Source: Pseudomonas cavernicola
GTDB taxonomy: Bacteria; Pseudomonadota; Gammaproteobacteria; Pseudomonadales; Pseudomonadaceae
Direction: 5' to 3'
DNA: 64,000 nucleotides
NCBI RefSeq assembly: GCF_003596405.1
Contig: NZ_QYUR01000002.1
Span: 2,000,501-2,064,500, forward strand
Positions 47,862 to 56,633 of the stretch are shown here, piece after piece. Position numbers and translations under genes: made by a program. Each line of letters begins with the position of its first letter. Positions within the stretch are counted from its first letter, which is position 1. The notes under the pieces are model-generated. The model made no database searches and was not told where the DNA came from. It saw only the letters and a program-made list of their open reading frames with translations.

Positions 47862-48707
47862 ATGTCACTGCAAGGTAAAACCCTGTTCATCACCGGTGCC
47901 AGCCGCGGTATCGGCCGCGAGATCGCTCTGCGGGCGGCCAAAGACGGCGCCAATATCGTCATCGCCGCCAAAAGTGCCGAACCTCATCCCAAGCTCGCTG
48001 GCACCATCCATAGCGTTGCGGCTGAAGTCGAAGCGGCAGGCGGTAAAGCCCTGGCCCTGCAACTCGATGTGCGTGACGAGAACGCCGTCAAAGTCGCCAT
48101 GGCCCAAGCCGCCGAGCACTTCGGCGGGATCGACGGGCTGGTCAACAACGCCGGGGCGATCAAGCTGGTCGGCGTCGAGCACTTGGAGCCCAAGCGCTTC
48201 GACTTGATGTTCCAGATCAACACCCGCGCGGTGATGGTCTGCAGCCAAGCGGCGCTGCCGTATTTGAAGAACAGCTCCGCTGGGGGGAATAACAGCGCCA
48301 GCGGCCACATCCTCAACCTCTCGCCACCGTTGAATATGGACAGCAAGTGGTTCGCCCAGCACGGCCCCTACACCGTGACCAAATACGGCATGAGCATGCT
48401 GACGGTGGGCATGAGTGAGGAGTTCAAGAAATACGGTATCAGCGTCAACTCGTTGTGGCCGAAGACCATGATCGCCACCGCCGCCATTGAGTTCGAACTG
48501 GGCAGCCGCGAGGCCTTCAAACGCGCCCGCCTGCCGGCGATCATGGCCGACGCCGCCCATGCAATTCTCAGCAGCAGCGGTCGCAGCATCACCGGCCGCC
48601 TGCTGATCGACGAGGAAATCCTGCGCGAACAAGGCCAGAGCGAGTTCGAGCAATACCGTTTCGATCCAGCCGGCGGTTCGCTGATTGCAGACCTGTTTGT
48701 GGATTGA
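47862..48707 (+). CDS. atuG: SDR-family oxidoreductase AtuG
   Basis: 281 residues. Cofactor loop TGASRGIGREI, NNAGAIKLV, and an intact YTVTK catalytic motif after LSPPLNMD. Its closest look-alikes are HSDL2-type SDRs (SCP-x-like, without the sterol-carrier domain). In the terpene pathway it is a candidate for oxidation of citronellol/geraniol-derived alcohols or of a hydroxyacyl-CoA; the exact step is unproven. RBS CAGGAG lies before the ATG. Confidence 0.9.
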   Translation: MSLQGKTLFITGASRGIGREIALRAAKDGANIVIAAKSAEPHPKLAGTIHSVAAEVEAAGGKALALQLDVRDENAVKVAMAQAAEHFGGIDGLVNNAGAIKLVGVEHLEPKRFDLMFQINTRAVMVCSQAALPYLKNSSAGGNNSASGHILNLSPPLNMDSKWFAQHGPYTVTKYGMSMLTVGMSEEFKKYGISVNSLWPKTMIATAAIEFELGSREAFKRARLPAIMADAAHAILSSSGRSITGRLLIDEEILREQGQSEFEQYRFDPAGGSLIADLFVD

Positions 48708-48776
48708 TTAGCTTCACCTCTCCCTCGGGAAATGCCGCAAGTCCATCAGGAGCTACGGTGTCTCCCTCTCCCCCAG

Positions 48777-48799
48777 CCCCTCTCCCGACGGGAGAGGGG
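48777..48799. repeat. CCCTCTCCC-type hairpin
   Basis: CCCCTCTCCCG (48777-48787) / CGGGAGAGGGG (48789-48799) with a 1-base centre, in the 217-bp gap between atuG and atuH. It is preceded by CCCTCTCCCCCAG, the usual companion of this repeat. Confidence 0.75.
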
Positions 48800-48924
48800 T
48801 GCAAACCGATTTGCCGATCTGCCCTTGTTCATTCGCGTGAGGGCCATAGCCGCAAACCAGCGCCCGCCCTAGATTGCTTGTCACGCCGTTTCGCCTGTGC
48901 ACAACAACGACAAAAGCCAGAGCC

Positions 48925-50751
48925 ATGACCCACGCCGACCTGATCACCCCTACCCGCTTTATCGCCCAGCTGCCCGCCACCCTCAGCCGCGTGCCACGCA
49001 TGCTGCGCGGCCTGTATTACGCCGGCATTCGCAACCGCGAGAAAAGCCTCTCGCTAGCCTGGGCATTGGAGCGCGCGGCCAACCTTTATCCGAACCGGCC
49101 GGCGGTACTGGACGAGCAACGGCAGCTCTCCTACGCCAGCTTCAACTCATGGGCCAATCGCTTGGCGCAGGCGTTCAAGGCAGAAGGTGTGTGCCACGGC
49201 AGTGTCGTGGCGGTGATGCTGGAGAGCCGCATCGAGGTGCTGGCAGTCCTCGCCGCCCTGGCCAAGCTCGGCGCGGTTGGCGCCCTGGTCAACACCACCC
49301 AGCGTGGCCAGGTGCTGATCCACAGCCTGAATCTGGTCAAACCCAGCCATTTCGTGATCGGCGAAGAGCTGCACGCCCCCTTCGAAGAAGTCCGTGGCGA
49401 GCTACTCAAAAGCAGCGGCCACTGCTATTGGGTCGCCGATGGCGACAGCTTCAGCGAGCCCGGTCACGCGCCGACAGGTTGGCAGAACCTGATCCGCCTG
49501 GCGCAAAACCTGGCGGGTGAGAACCTGCCGGAAACCGCTCAGGTGCGCCTGAAAGACGCCTGTTTCCTGATCTACACCTCCGGCACCACCGGCCTGCCAA
49601 AAGCCTCGATCATGAGCCACGGTAAATGGATCAAGGCCTACGGCGGCTTCGGCCATTCCGGCCTCGGCCTGAACAACACCGACGTGCTCTACCTGACGCT
49701 GCCCTGCTACCACAACAACGCCGTCACGGTGTGCTGGAGCGCGGTTCTGGCCGGCGGTGCGGCCATCGCCCTGCGCCGGCGCTTTTCCGCCAGCGCCTTC
49801 TGGAAAGACGTCAAACACTACCAAGCCACCTGCTTCGGCTATATCGGCGAGCTGTGTCGTTACCTACTGAACCAACCGCCCTGCCCGGAAGAACAGCACA
49901 ACAGCCTGACCTGCATGATCGGCAACGGTCTGCGCCCCTCGATCTGGAGCGAGTTCAAACAGCGTTTCGGGATTGAGCGGATCACCGAGTTCTATGCCTC
50001 CAGCGAAGGCAATATCGGTTTCACCAACGTGTTCAACTTCGACAATACCGTCGGCTACTCCCCGGCGCCCTACGCCATCGTCCGCTACGACCTGGAGAAT
50101 GACCGGCCACTGCGCAACAAAAAGCACTTCATGGAGAAGGCCAAGAAAGGCGAGCCGGGCCTGCTGATCAGCGAGATCAGCCCGAAATGGCCGTTCGACG
50201 GCTACACCGACCCGGCGAAAAGCGAGGCGGTGATTCTGCGTAACGTGTTCAAGAAGGGCGACGCCTGGTTCAACACCGGCGACCTGATGCGCGACATTGG
50301 CTTCAAGCACACCCAGTTCGTCGACCGGCTGGGCGACACCTTCCGCTGGAAAGGCGAGAACGTCTCCACCACCGAGGTGGAAAACGCCCTCGGCACTTTC
50401 CCAGGCATCGAGGATGCGGTGGTCTATGGCGTGGAAATCCCCGGCACCAATGGCCGCTGCGGGATGGCCGCCCTGCGCTTGGCGCAAGGGACTGAAATAC
50501 CGACGGCCGGCTTGGCGGCGCACCTGGATCGCGAACTGCCGCCCTACGCCGCGCCGCTGTTTTTGCGCTTGCTGAAAGAAGTCGAGACGACTGGCACCTT
50601 CAAGTACAAGAAAGCCGACTTGAAAAAAACCGCCTACAATCCAGGCGAAGTCAGCGACCAGATGTTCGTTCGTCTACCCGGCGAAGCCAGTTTCCAGTGC
50701 CTGGATGCAGGGCTTTACCAAGCCATCCAGTCGGGCTACTACCGCTTCTGA
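48925..50751 (+). CDS. atuH: Long-chain-type acyl-CoA synthetase AtuH
   Basis: 608 residues. AMP-forming ligase: P-loop-like YTSGTTGLPKASIMSH (about residues 216-231), EFYASSEGNIGF, TGDLMRDIGFKHTQFVDRLGDTFRWKGENVSTTEVE with the hinge, and the C-terminal FKYKKADLKK. It belongs to the fatty-acid-transport/very-long-chain synthetase type and would activate citronellate/geranate to the CoA ester. It ends the cluster and is followed by a strong terminator. Confidence 0.9.
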   Translation: MTHADLITPTRFIAQLPATLSRVPRMLRGLYYAGIRNREKSLSLAWALERAANLYPNRPAVLDEQRQLSYASFNSWANRLAQAFKAEGVCHGSVVAVMLESRIEVLAVLAALAKLGAVGALVNTTQRGQVLIHSLNLVKPSHFVIGEELHAPFEEVRGELLKSSGHCYWVADGDSFSEPGHAPTGWQNLIRLAQNLAGENLPETAQVRLKDACFLIYTSGTTGLPKASIMSHGKWIKAYGGFGHSGLGLNNTDVLYLTLPCYHNNAVTVCWSAVLAGGAAIALRRRFSASAFWKDVKHYQATCFGYIGELCRYLLNQPPCPEEQHNSLTCMIGNGLRPSIWSEFKQRFGIERITEFYASSEGNIGFTNVFNFDNTVGYSPAPYAIVRYDLENDRPLRNKKHFMEKAKKGEPGLLISEISPKWPFDGYTDPAKSEAVILRNVFKKGDAWFNTGDLMRDIGFKHTQFVDRLGDTFRWKGENVSTTEVENALGTFPGIEDAVVYGVEIPGTNGRCGMAALRLAQGTEIPTAGLAAHLDRELPPYAAPLFLRLLKEVETTGTFKYKKADLKKTAYNPGEVSDQMFVRLPGEASFQCLDAGLYQAIQSGYYRF

Positions 50752-50770
50752 AACGCACCATTTCCCCTTA

Positions 50771-50798
50771 GCGCCGGCCGTGAGGTCGGCGTTTTTTT
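50771..50798 (+). terminator. Rho-independent terminator ending the atu cluster
   Basis: Stem CGCCGGCC/GGTCGGCG (50772-50791, with a GTGA loop and one mismatch) followed by seven T. It sits 20 bases after the atuH stop. Confidence 0.85.
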
Positions 50799-50808
50799 AT
50801 TGCTGGGC

Positions 50809-51375
50809 TTATTGTTTAAACTCGAACTGCAACTCAGCCCCTTCCACCGACTGCCAATAATCCTGCTCACGATCATTGGTGATCAGCCGGCCATTCAATT
50901 GGAACGGGCCTTGCGCGGGCGGCTTTTCTACGAATAAGGGCGGCAACAGGGACTGGTTGATCGGCTGGTCCACGGATTTACCCGGCTCCAGTTCCCCTAC
51001 CAGATCCGACGGCAAACGCAGGTCTAGTTTGGTCTTGGGCAGGTCTGGTTTAGCCTTAGGTAGGTCTAGTCCGGCCTTCGGTAGGTCTAGTCTGGCCTTA
51101 GGTAGTGGCTCTTTGGCGGCCGTGCTGATGCTGGGCGCGGGACCGGGCGTGGGCGCGATAATCGGCGCCGCCTGCTCCCGTTTGACTACCGGCCTGCTGG
51201 GCTTTTCGACTTTGCCAGGAGGCCGATCAGGAGCGGCTTTGGCAGCCGCAGCCGGCTCGCTGACAACCGGTGCGGGGGGTGTCGGTGGTGACTTGGGAGG
51301 TGTCGGCTCAACAGGGTCACAGGCGCTCAACAGCACCAGTGCCACAGCAAGCCCCACATAGCGGGTAGCAGTCAT
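50809..51375 (-). CDS. Pro/Lys-rich lipoprotein with heptad repeats
   Basis: 188 residues. A signal peptide ends in a lipobox-like LLSAC (about residue 18), followed by a Pro-rich linker (PTPPKSPPTPPAP) and four seven-residue repeats of the form LPKxxxD (around residues 91-118), encoded by 21-bp tandem repeats. The C-terminal part (GPFQLNGRLITNDREQDYWQ to the end) looks folded and might be the functional domain. Function unknown. The ATG at 51375 gives the shortest sensible signal peptide; the frame opens at 51462. Confidence 0.7.
   Translation of the reverse strand: MTATRYVGLAVALVLLSACDPVEPTPPKSPPTPPAPVVSEPAAAAKAAPDRPPGKVEKPSRPVVKREQAAPIIAPTPGPAPSISTAAKEPLPKARLDLPKAGLDLPKAKPDLPKTKLDLRLPSDLVGELEPGKSVDQPINQSLLPPLFVEKPPAQGPFQLNGRLITNDREQDYWQSVEGAELQFEFKQ
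51020..51103. repeat. Four 21-bp tandem repeats inside the lipoprotein gene
   Basis: AGGTCT recurs at 51020, 51041, 51062 and 51083, exactly 21 bases apart, with units differing by a few substitutions. They encode the LPKxxxD heptads, so copy number could change without breaking the frame. Confidence 0.85.
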
Positions 51376-51640
51376 TGGGAGCACAAGTAGCGAACATAAC
51401 TTATTAATGCTCTCTCGGAGTAGATCGGTTGGCAAGCCTGTGATTGAGTCGCCTTGTTGCAAATCAAAGTAAAATGCCGCTCAGCGCAATAACCCCAAGA
51501 CATAAGCCGCCGGGGTTCAGGCTGGGTTCCACACGCCATGCACGGGAGCCGTTCAGCGGCACGCTACAACAACCTGGGTGAAGCGAACCTCTCTCGCCGC
51601 TCCCGCCGATGCGATCAATGCCCAGCGAATGCCTGACCGA

Positions 51641-52432
51641 CTAGCGTGAACCACTGGAATTTTCTGCCTTAGCAGCCTGCAAGCGTTCAAGTTCAGCCTG
51701 CAGATCAAGCCCTGGATAGCGCCGCTGCAACGCTGCGAGCTGCTCGCTGGCGAGTTTTTGCTTGCCACTACCTCGCAACTGAATGATCTGCTGCAACGCG
51801 CTCTGCAGATCTTCGCTCAGTTGCTGCAGGGGCTGAACGGGCGCGACCGCAGCCATGGGCGCTTCCGCTTTGGCAGCGCTGTCAGCGAGCCGGCCACCGG
51901 GGCTGGCTACGGACTTGCTGATTACCCGTTCCTCAGCCATCGGCAATTGCGCCTCGGCCATCGGGGCGACCAGCGCGGGCGGCGTCTCGCTCATAGGCAA
52001 CTGCACGCTGCGCTTTTGCTCCGCCGGCTGCGGCAGCGCGTATGACTGAACGGCCTCCATGGCAGGTACCGGAGCCTGCATCGGCACAGGCGCTATATCG
52101 TAGTGTTCAGGGCTGCGTTCGAACGTACGCAGCGTCAGCCCCACACCTAAGCCAAGGGTCGCCAAGCTGGCGAACGCCACGGACCAACGTGTCCGTTGGC
52201 TGTCGCCAAACAACCAGCCATGCAGACGCGCCATGACGCCTGGCTGTGGCACCCGCTGAGCATCGGCGGCTGGCATTGCCGCTGCGGCGGCGGCCAAGAT
52301 GCGCGCATCCAAGGCGGCCGAAGGCTCGTGCGGGTCATGCGCACGGTAGTGTTGCAACAGCGCCTGCTCGTGCGGTGCGAGCGGCGACGAGTCGGGGCTA
52401 TGCCCTGTAGGATCATGCGGCTCGTGGCTCAT
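51641..52432 (-). CDS. Putative membrane-anchored anti-sigma factor / regulator partner
   Basis: 263 residues. N-terminal cytoplasmic part (SPLAPHEQALLQHYRAHDPHEPSAALDARILAAA), one membrane helix at about 84-101 (VAFASLATLGLGVGLTL), and a Pro/Met-rich periplasmic part ending in a helical QQIIQLRGSGKQKLASEQLAALQRRYP. No zinc-type anti-sigma motif is seen. Its ATG overlaps the sigma-factor stop by 4 bases (ATGA), so an anti-sigma role is inferred from position and topology. Confidence 0.65.
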   Translation of the reverse strand: MSHEPHDPTGHSPDSSPLAPHEQALLQHYRAHDPHEPSAALDARILAAAAAAMPAADAQRVPQPGVMARLHGWLFGDSQRTRWSVAFASLATLGLGVGLTLRTFERSPEHYDIAPVPMQAPVPAMEAVQSYALPQPAEQKRSVQLPMSETPPALVAPMAEAQLPMAEERVISKSVASPGGRLADSAAKAEAPMAAVAPVQPLQQLSEDLQSALQQIIQLRGSGKQKLASEQLAALQRRYPGLDLQAELERLQAAKAENSSGSR

Positions 52433-53028
52433 ACGGAAACCTCTTCGGCAGTGGCCGGGTCGGCCAGCAACCGACGTAACTTTTGCAGCGCGTAACGCAG
52501 ACGGCTTTTCACTGTTTCCGCCGGGGTGTGGGTCAACTCGGCGATCTCGCCCAGTTCCAGGCCGCCATGGGCACGCAGCAGAAACACCTCGCGCTGTTCG
52601 GTCGGCAGATCGTCCAGCGCGGCCTGTAGTCGCTGTTGATCACGCGCCAGGCTAAGTTGCTGTTCCGGATTAGGCTCGCTGGAGACCTCACCATGCAGCT
52701 GCTCGTCGAACTCATCCTGTAACGCCTGGCACTTGCCGTGCTTGCGCCAATGGTCGATCAGACGGTTGCGCGCGATCTGATATAGCCAGGTCTTGAACTG
52801 CACCGCTTCGCGCAGCGAAGACTCGCTGCGGATCAGGCTTAGCCAGGTTTCCTGGAACACCTCCTCGGCCAGCGCCGGATCGCTGCACAAGCCGCAGAGA
52901 AAACGAAACAGGCCAAGACGATGGCGCGCATAGAGCACGCCAAAAGCCTCGGCATCGCCACGCCGATAACGCCGCAGAAGATCGGCGTCGCTATCGGCGA
53001 GGAAAGTCGCAACAGTGGCGGATGTCAC
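52429..53028 (-). CDS. ECF-type RNA polymerase sigma factor
   Basis: 199 residues. Sigma-2 region: GDAEAFGVLYARHRLGLFRFL, DPALAEEVFQETWLSLIRSE and FKTWLYQIARNRLIDHWRK (core and -10 recognition). Sigma-4 region: LPTEQREVFLLRAHGGLELGEIAELT...PAETVKSRLRYALQKLR (-35 recognition). GTG start at 53028, 2 bases after the stop of the VWA lipoprotein gene. Organised with a VWA protein upstream and a putative anti-sigma downstream, so it probably responds to an envelope signal. Confidence 0.9.
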   Translation of the reverse strand: MTSATVATFLADSDADLLRRYRRGDAEAFGVLYARHRLGLFRFLCGLCSDPALAEEVFQETWLSLIRSESSLREAVQFKTWLYQIARNRLIDHWRKHGKCQALQDEFDEQLHGEVSSEPNPEQQLSLARDQQRLQAALDDLPTEQREVFLLRAHGGLELGEIAELTHTPAETVKSRLRYALQKLRRLLADPATAEEVSV

Positions 53029-53030
53029 TC

Positions 53031-54782
53031 TCAGTCGACCTTGGTCATGCTGGGAACGGAAGTTGAAGCTGAACTTGAAACCACAGTTTGCAGGCTCTGC
53101 GCCAGTTCGACTAGCTGGACGAACTCGGCACGCAGACCAAAACGATCCTCGCCCTTGGCGCCGCGGGCCAGTTTGGCGCTGGCCGCCATATCGAAGGTAC
53201 CGGTGTATTGCCCGCCCTTGAGCTGCTGAGCGAAACCTGCAACGGCCGCGGCGAAGCGCAGATCCTCGCTGGCCTGAGCGATCGGAGTAGGGTTCTGTTC
53301 CGCCTTGATTGGTACTTCCAGCAAGCGGCTCTGGCTTTGCTGCGGCCCTTTGTAGCGGATGCGCAGTAGCGCCAGCTCAGCGGTCTTGGCTGCGGTTGTC
53401 TCTGTGCTCTGATAGCGCAGCGGTTCCAGCCAACCTTGGCTGCCCGTCGGCACTATCTCGTACAGTGCGGTGACGGTATGCCCAGCCCCAATCTCGCCGG
53501 CGTCGACCTTGTCGTTGCTGAAATCTTCACGTTTGAGCGCACGGTTCTCGTAGCCGAGCAGGCGATATTCACTGACGTGCGCGGGGTTGAACTCGACCTG
53601 GATTTTCACGTCTTTGGCCACCACCGCCAGGGTCGAGCTCAGCTGCTCGACCAACACCTTGCGCGCCTCACGCAGGTTGTCGATATAGGCATAGTTGCCG
53701 TCGCCGGCATCGGCCAGTTGCTCCATCAGTTGTTCGTTGTAGTTATCGGTACCGAAGCCGAGGGTGGTCAGCGAAATACCGCTTTTACGTTTGTCGGCCG
53801 CTAGTTTCTTCAGCGTCTCGAAGTCGCTGATACCGACGTTGAAGTCGCCATCGGTGGCCAACAGGATGCGGTTGATGCCCTTGTCGATGAAGCCCTGTTG
53901 CGCCTGTTGATAGGCCAGCTGGATACCCGACTCCCCGGCCGTGGAACCGCCGGCGGTGAGCTGGTCGATGGCCGCACGGATCTTGGCTTTCTGCGCCCCC
54001 GAAGTCGGCTCCAGCACCACCCGCGACTCACCGGCGTAGACCACCAGCGAGACCTTATCCTGGGCACGCAATTGCGCGACCAACAGTTTCAAGGTGCTCT
54101 GCACCATAGGCAGGCCTTCACGCCGATCCATCGAGCCGGAAACATCTACCAAGAACACCAGATTGGCCGCGGGAAGCTGTTCGACCTGCAGATCCGACGC
54201 CTTGATCGCCACCTTGAGCAGGCGACTGTTGGCATTCCACGGCGAGATTGCGAGCTCGGTGCTCACACCGAACGGGGTATCGCCCTTGGGCAGTGGATAG
54301 GCGTAGGAGAAGTAGTTGACCAGCTCTTCCAGGCGCACCGCCTCTTCTGGCGGCAGCCGGCCATCGTTCAGAAAACGCCGCACGTTGGCATAGCTGCCAG
54401 TATCCACGTCGATGCTGAAGGTCGACACGGGTGTCTCGGCCACCGCGTAAATCGGGTTATCTGCCAGCTTTTGATACTGCTCACGCGACACATCACGATA
54501 ACCCGGCGGCAGCGCTTCACTCATCGGTGTCGGGGCAACCAGGCTCGGCATGGCCATGCCCGCGATGGCGTACTTCGCCGACTCGGCCTTCTGCTCCAAC
54601 GGCTGTGCGCGTGACTCTTGGGTTCGTGCATCTTCAGCGACTGCGCCGGCCAGCTTCTCCCGCGCTACCGGCGCGCTCGGGTGCTCGGAGTTCGAGGCGC
54701 TGCAGGCGGCTAGTGCCAGCAGCAAACCGCTGGCAAAACCACAGAGCAGTGGTTGGCGGGAAATAACACGGTAACGGGACAT
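53031..54782 (-). CDS. VWA-domain lipoprotein (YfbK-like)
   Basis: 583 residues. A signal peptide ends in a lipobox (LLLALAAC, about residue 27). A VWF_N-like region (STFSIDVDTGSYANVRRFLNDGRLP) precedes the von Willebrand A domain (about 200-380) with an intact metal site DVSGSMD, plus TAGGSTAGESG and the ATDGDFNVG strand. The C-terminal domain resembles the DUF3520 part of YfbK. It is likely a periplasmic or outer-membrane ligand-binding protein and lies in one operon with an ECF sigma factor. Confidence 0.88.
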   Translation of the reverse strand: MSRYRVISRQPLLCGFASGLLLALAACSASNSEHPSAPVAREKLAGAVAEDARTQESRAQPLEQKAESAKYAIAGMAMPSLVAPTPMSEALPPGYRDVSREQYQKLADNPIYAVAETPVSTFSIDVDTGSYANVRRFLNDGRLPPEEAVRLEELVNYFSYAYPLPKGDTPFGVSTELAISPWNANSRLLKVAIKASDLQVEQLPAANLVFLVDVSGSMDRREGLPMVQSTLKLLVAQLRAQDKVSLVVYAGESRVVLEPTSGAQKAKIRAAIDQLTAGGSTAGESGIQLAYQQAQQGFIDKGINRILLATDGDFNVGISDFETLKKLAADKRKSGISLTTLGFGTDNYNEQLMEQLADAGDGNYAYIDNLREARKVLVEQLSSTLAVVAKDVKIQVEFNPAHVSEYRLLGYENRALKREDFSNDKVDAGEIGAGHTVTALYEIVPTGSQGWLEPLRYQSTETTAAKTAELALLRIRYKGPQQSQSRLLEVPIKAEQNPTPIAQASEDLRFAAAVAGFAQQLKGGQYTGTFDMAASAKLARGAKGEDRFGLRAEFVQLVELAQSLQTVVSSSASTSVPSMTKVD

Positions 54783-54869
54783 GCTGGGCGCCTCCTGGGG
54801 ACAAAAGATCCATTCGCCCTAGTAGACGCAGAGGTCACCGCCTTCGGGTTAAGCGTGCTGAAAGTTTTT

Positions 54870-56309
54870 TCAGAAACCGCTGGCCGCCTCCTGGCAAAGC
54901 TGATTGGCCAGCATCCCCAACGTCATCAGCGCGCGCTCGGCTTCGCGATTCCATGGAATACCGCAGTTCAACCGTACACAGTGATTGAACTGCTCGGTAT
55001 TACTGAAAATCAGCCCCGGCGCAATGCTGATGCCCTGCTGCAAAGCGCGCACATGCAGATCCTTGGTATTCACCCGCCTCGGCAGACTGACCCAGAGGAT
55101 GAAACCGCCCTTCGGCCGGGTGATTTGCGTACCTTCGGGGAAGTACTGCTGGACCGCCAGTTGGAAGGCGCTGAGGTTCTTGCGGTACTCCTGGCGGATA
55201 TAACGCAGATGACGGTCGTAGCCGCCGTTCTCCAGATAAGCCGCCACGCCCATCTGCGTCACACTGCAGGCCGAATGGGTGCTGAAGGTCTGCAAGCGCT
55301 GGATATCATCCTGATACTTACCGGCAATGATCCAGCCGACCCGCACACCGGGCGACAGCGTCTTGGAAAAGCTCGAGCAATACACCACCCGCCCCTCACG
55401 GTCATGGGACTTGAGCGCCTTGGTCGGCCCCTGCTCGAACATCAACTCGCCGTAGATATCGTCCTCAATGATCTGGATATCGAAATCCTTCGCCAGGCGC
55501 AGCAACTGCTTTTGCCGCTCCTCGGGAATGGTGCCGCCGAGTGGGTTGCTCAGCCGTGCGGTCAGCACCATGGCCTTGATCGGCCACTGATTAGCCGCCA
55601 GTTGCAGGGCTTCCAGGCTGATGCCGGTGGTCGGATCACTGGGGATCTCGATCACTTTCAGGCCCAGCAAATCGGCCAACTGCAGCAAACCGTAGTAAGT
55701 CGGCGACTCGGCCGCAATCAAATCTCCCGGTTTAGTCAGCACCCGTAGCGACATCTGCAAGGCATCCACACAACCGTGGGTGATCACCACCTCCGCCGGA
55801 TCGACCACGACACCTGCGTCCCGCATGCGGATCGCCACTTGTCGGCGCAACGGCTCAAACCCTGGGCTAAACATGTAACTGAAGGCGCGCGGGCTCTGAA
55901 ACCGAGTGACCTTGGCCAATTGTTGATGCAGCGCACGCACGGGCAGGTAATCCACATGCGGCACTGCGGCCCCGAGGGGGAATACCCCTTCGCGCCGCGA
56001 CTCGGTGAGCACCTGATTGATAATGCTGCTGCGGGTGACCAGGCCAGGCCGCTCAACCCGGGCGATATCCGGGGTTGGCGCCGTCAGCGCCGGAGTCTGG
56101 TGGACATAAAAACCGGACTGCGGCCGCGCGCGGATCAACCCCTGATCCTCAAGATTGGCGTAGGCCTGAAGCACCGTGGCATGGCTGACATTTAGCTGCG
56201 AGCTCATCTTGCGCACCGACGGCACCCGTTCACCCGGCTGGTAGACGCCACGGCGAATATCCTCAGCCAATTGCTGGGCGATGCGTTGGTAGAGCAACAG
56301 ATTGGTCAT
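54870..56309 (-). CDS. MocR-family regulator (GntR winged helix fused to aminotransferase domain)
   Basis: 479 residues. N-terminal GntR winged helix (YQRIAQQLAEDIRRGVYQPGERVPSVRKMSSQLNVSHATVLQAYANLEDQGLIRARPQSGFYV, about 1-70, recognised by its GERVPSVRKMS core), then a full fold-type I domain: GCVDALQMSLR, NPLGGTIPEER, EDDIYGEL, and the PLP Lys in CSSFSKTLSPGVRVGW (about residue 310). MocR proteins use PLP or an aldimine as signal. Upstream direct repeats of a CCG-ACAGT box suggest autoregulation. The target beyond itself is unknown. Confidence 0.88.
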   Translation of the reverse strand: MTNLLLYQRIAQQLAEDIRRGVYQPGERVPSVRKMSSQLNVSHATVLQAYANLEDQGLIRARPQSGFYVHQTPALTAPTPDIARVERPGLVTRSSIINQVLTESRREGVFPLGAAVPHVDYLPVRALHQQLAKVTRFQSPRAFSYMFSPGFEPLRRQVAIRMRDAGVVVDPAEVVITHGCVDALQMSLRVLTKPGDLIAAESPTYYGLLQLADLLGLKVIEIPSDPTTGISLEALQLAANQWPIKAMVLTARLSNPLGGTIPEERQKQLLRLAKDFDIQIIEDDIYGELMFEQGPTKALKSHDREGRVVYCSSFSKTLSPGVRVGWIIAGKYQDDIQRLQTFSTHSACSVTQMGVAAYLENGGYDRHLRYIRQEYRKNLSAFQLAVQQYFPEGTQITRPKGGFILWVSLPRRVNTKDLHVRALQQGISIAPGLIFSNTEQFNHCVRLNCGIPWNREAERALMTLGMLANQLCQEAASGF

Positions 56310-56333
56310 GGCAGCCTTCCTCGGGTCACTGAA

Positions 56334-56424
56334 CCGAAACAGTAGTCGAGCAGATTAAAACTGCACCGGCACAGTTTCTGACAATGTTGCCGATACAGTA
56401 CAAGTTCGCCAGCGACTGTATCGG
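56334..56424. promoter_or_regulatory. Repeated CCG-nnACAGT boxes upstream of the MocR gene
   Basis: CCGAAACAGT (56334), CCGGCACAGT (56366) and CCGATACAGT (56390) are direct repeats; ACTGTATCGG (56415-56424) is the exact inverse of the third, giving a perfect 10-bp inverted repeat. MocR regulators commonly bind direct repeats of short boxes, so these are strong candidates for its sites. Confidence 0.6.
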
Positions 56425-56476
56425 TTCAATTGGCAGCAAGAAGGAATTGTTTAGGACAGGCGGGTATAAAAACTTT

Positions 56477-56512
56477 AAGCTCTGCGGCTTTTATAAGCTC
56501 TGCGGCTTTTAA
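56477..56512. repeat. Tandem duplication of an 18-bp unit
   Basis: AAGCTCTGCGGCTTTTAT (56477-56494) is followed at once by AAGCTCTGCGGCTTTTAA. Nothing else is recognised here; the unit contains an AGC/GCT arm pair. Confidence 0.75.
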
Positions 56513-56542
56513 CAGAGCAGACGCCGTGCGTCTCGGGCTGCA

Positions 56543-56616
56543 TTCCCACGCAGAGCGTGGGAACGATCAAACAATCTTGCGCCCTACTACTCCCGTCATT
56601 CCCGCGCAGGCGGGAA
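56543..56616. repeat. Two extragenic hairpins (TTCCCACGC and TTCCCGC types)
   Basis: TTCCCACGC (56543-56551) / GCGTGGGAA (56555-56563) and TTCCCGC (56599-56605) / GCGGGAA (56610-56616). The second follows CGTCATTCCCGCG, a common dispersed element in proteobacteria. They lie between the OmpA-like and MocR genes. Confidence 0.65.
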
Positions 56617-56633
56617 CCCAATAAACAACAGGT

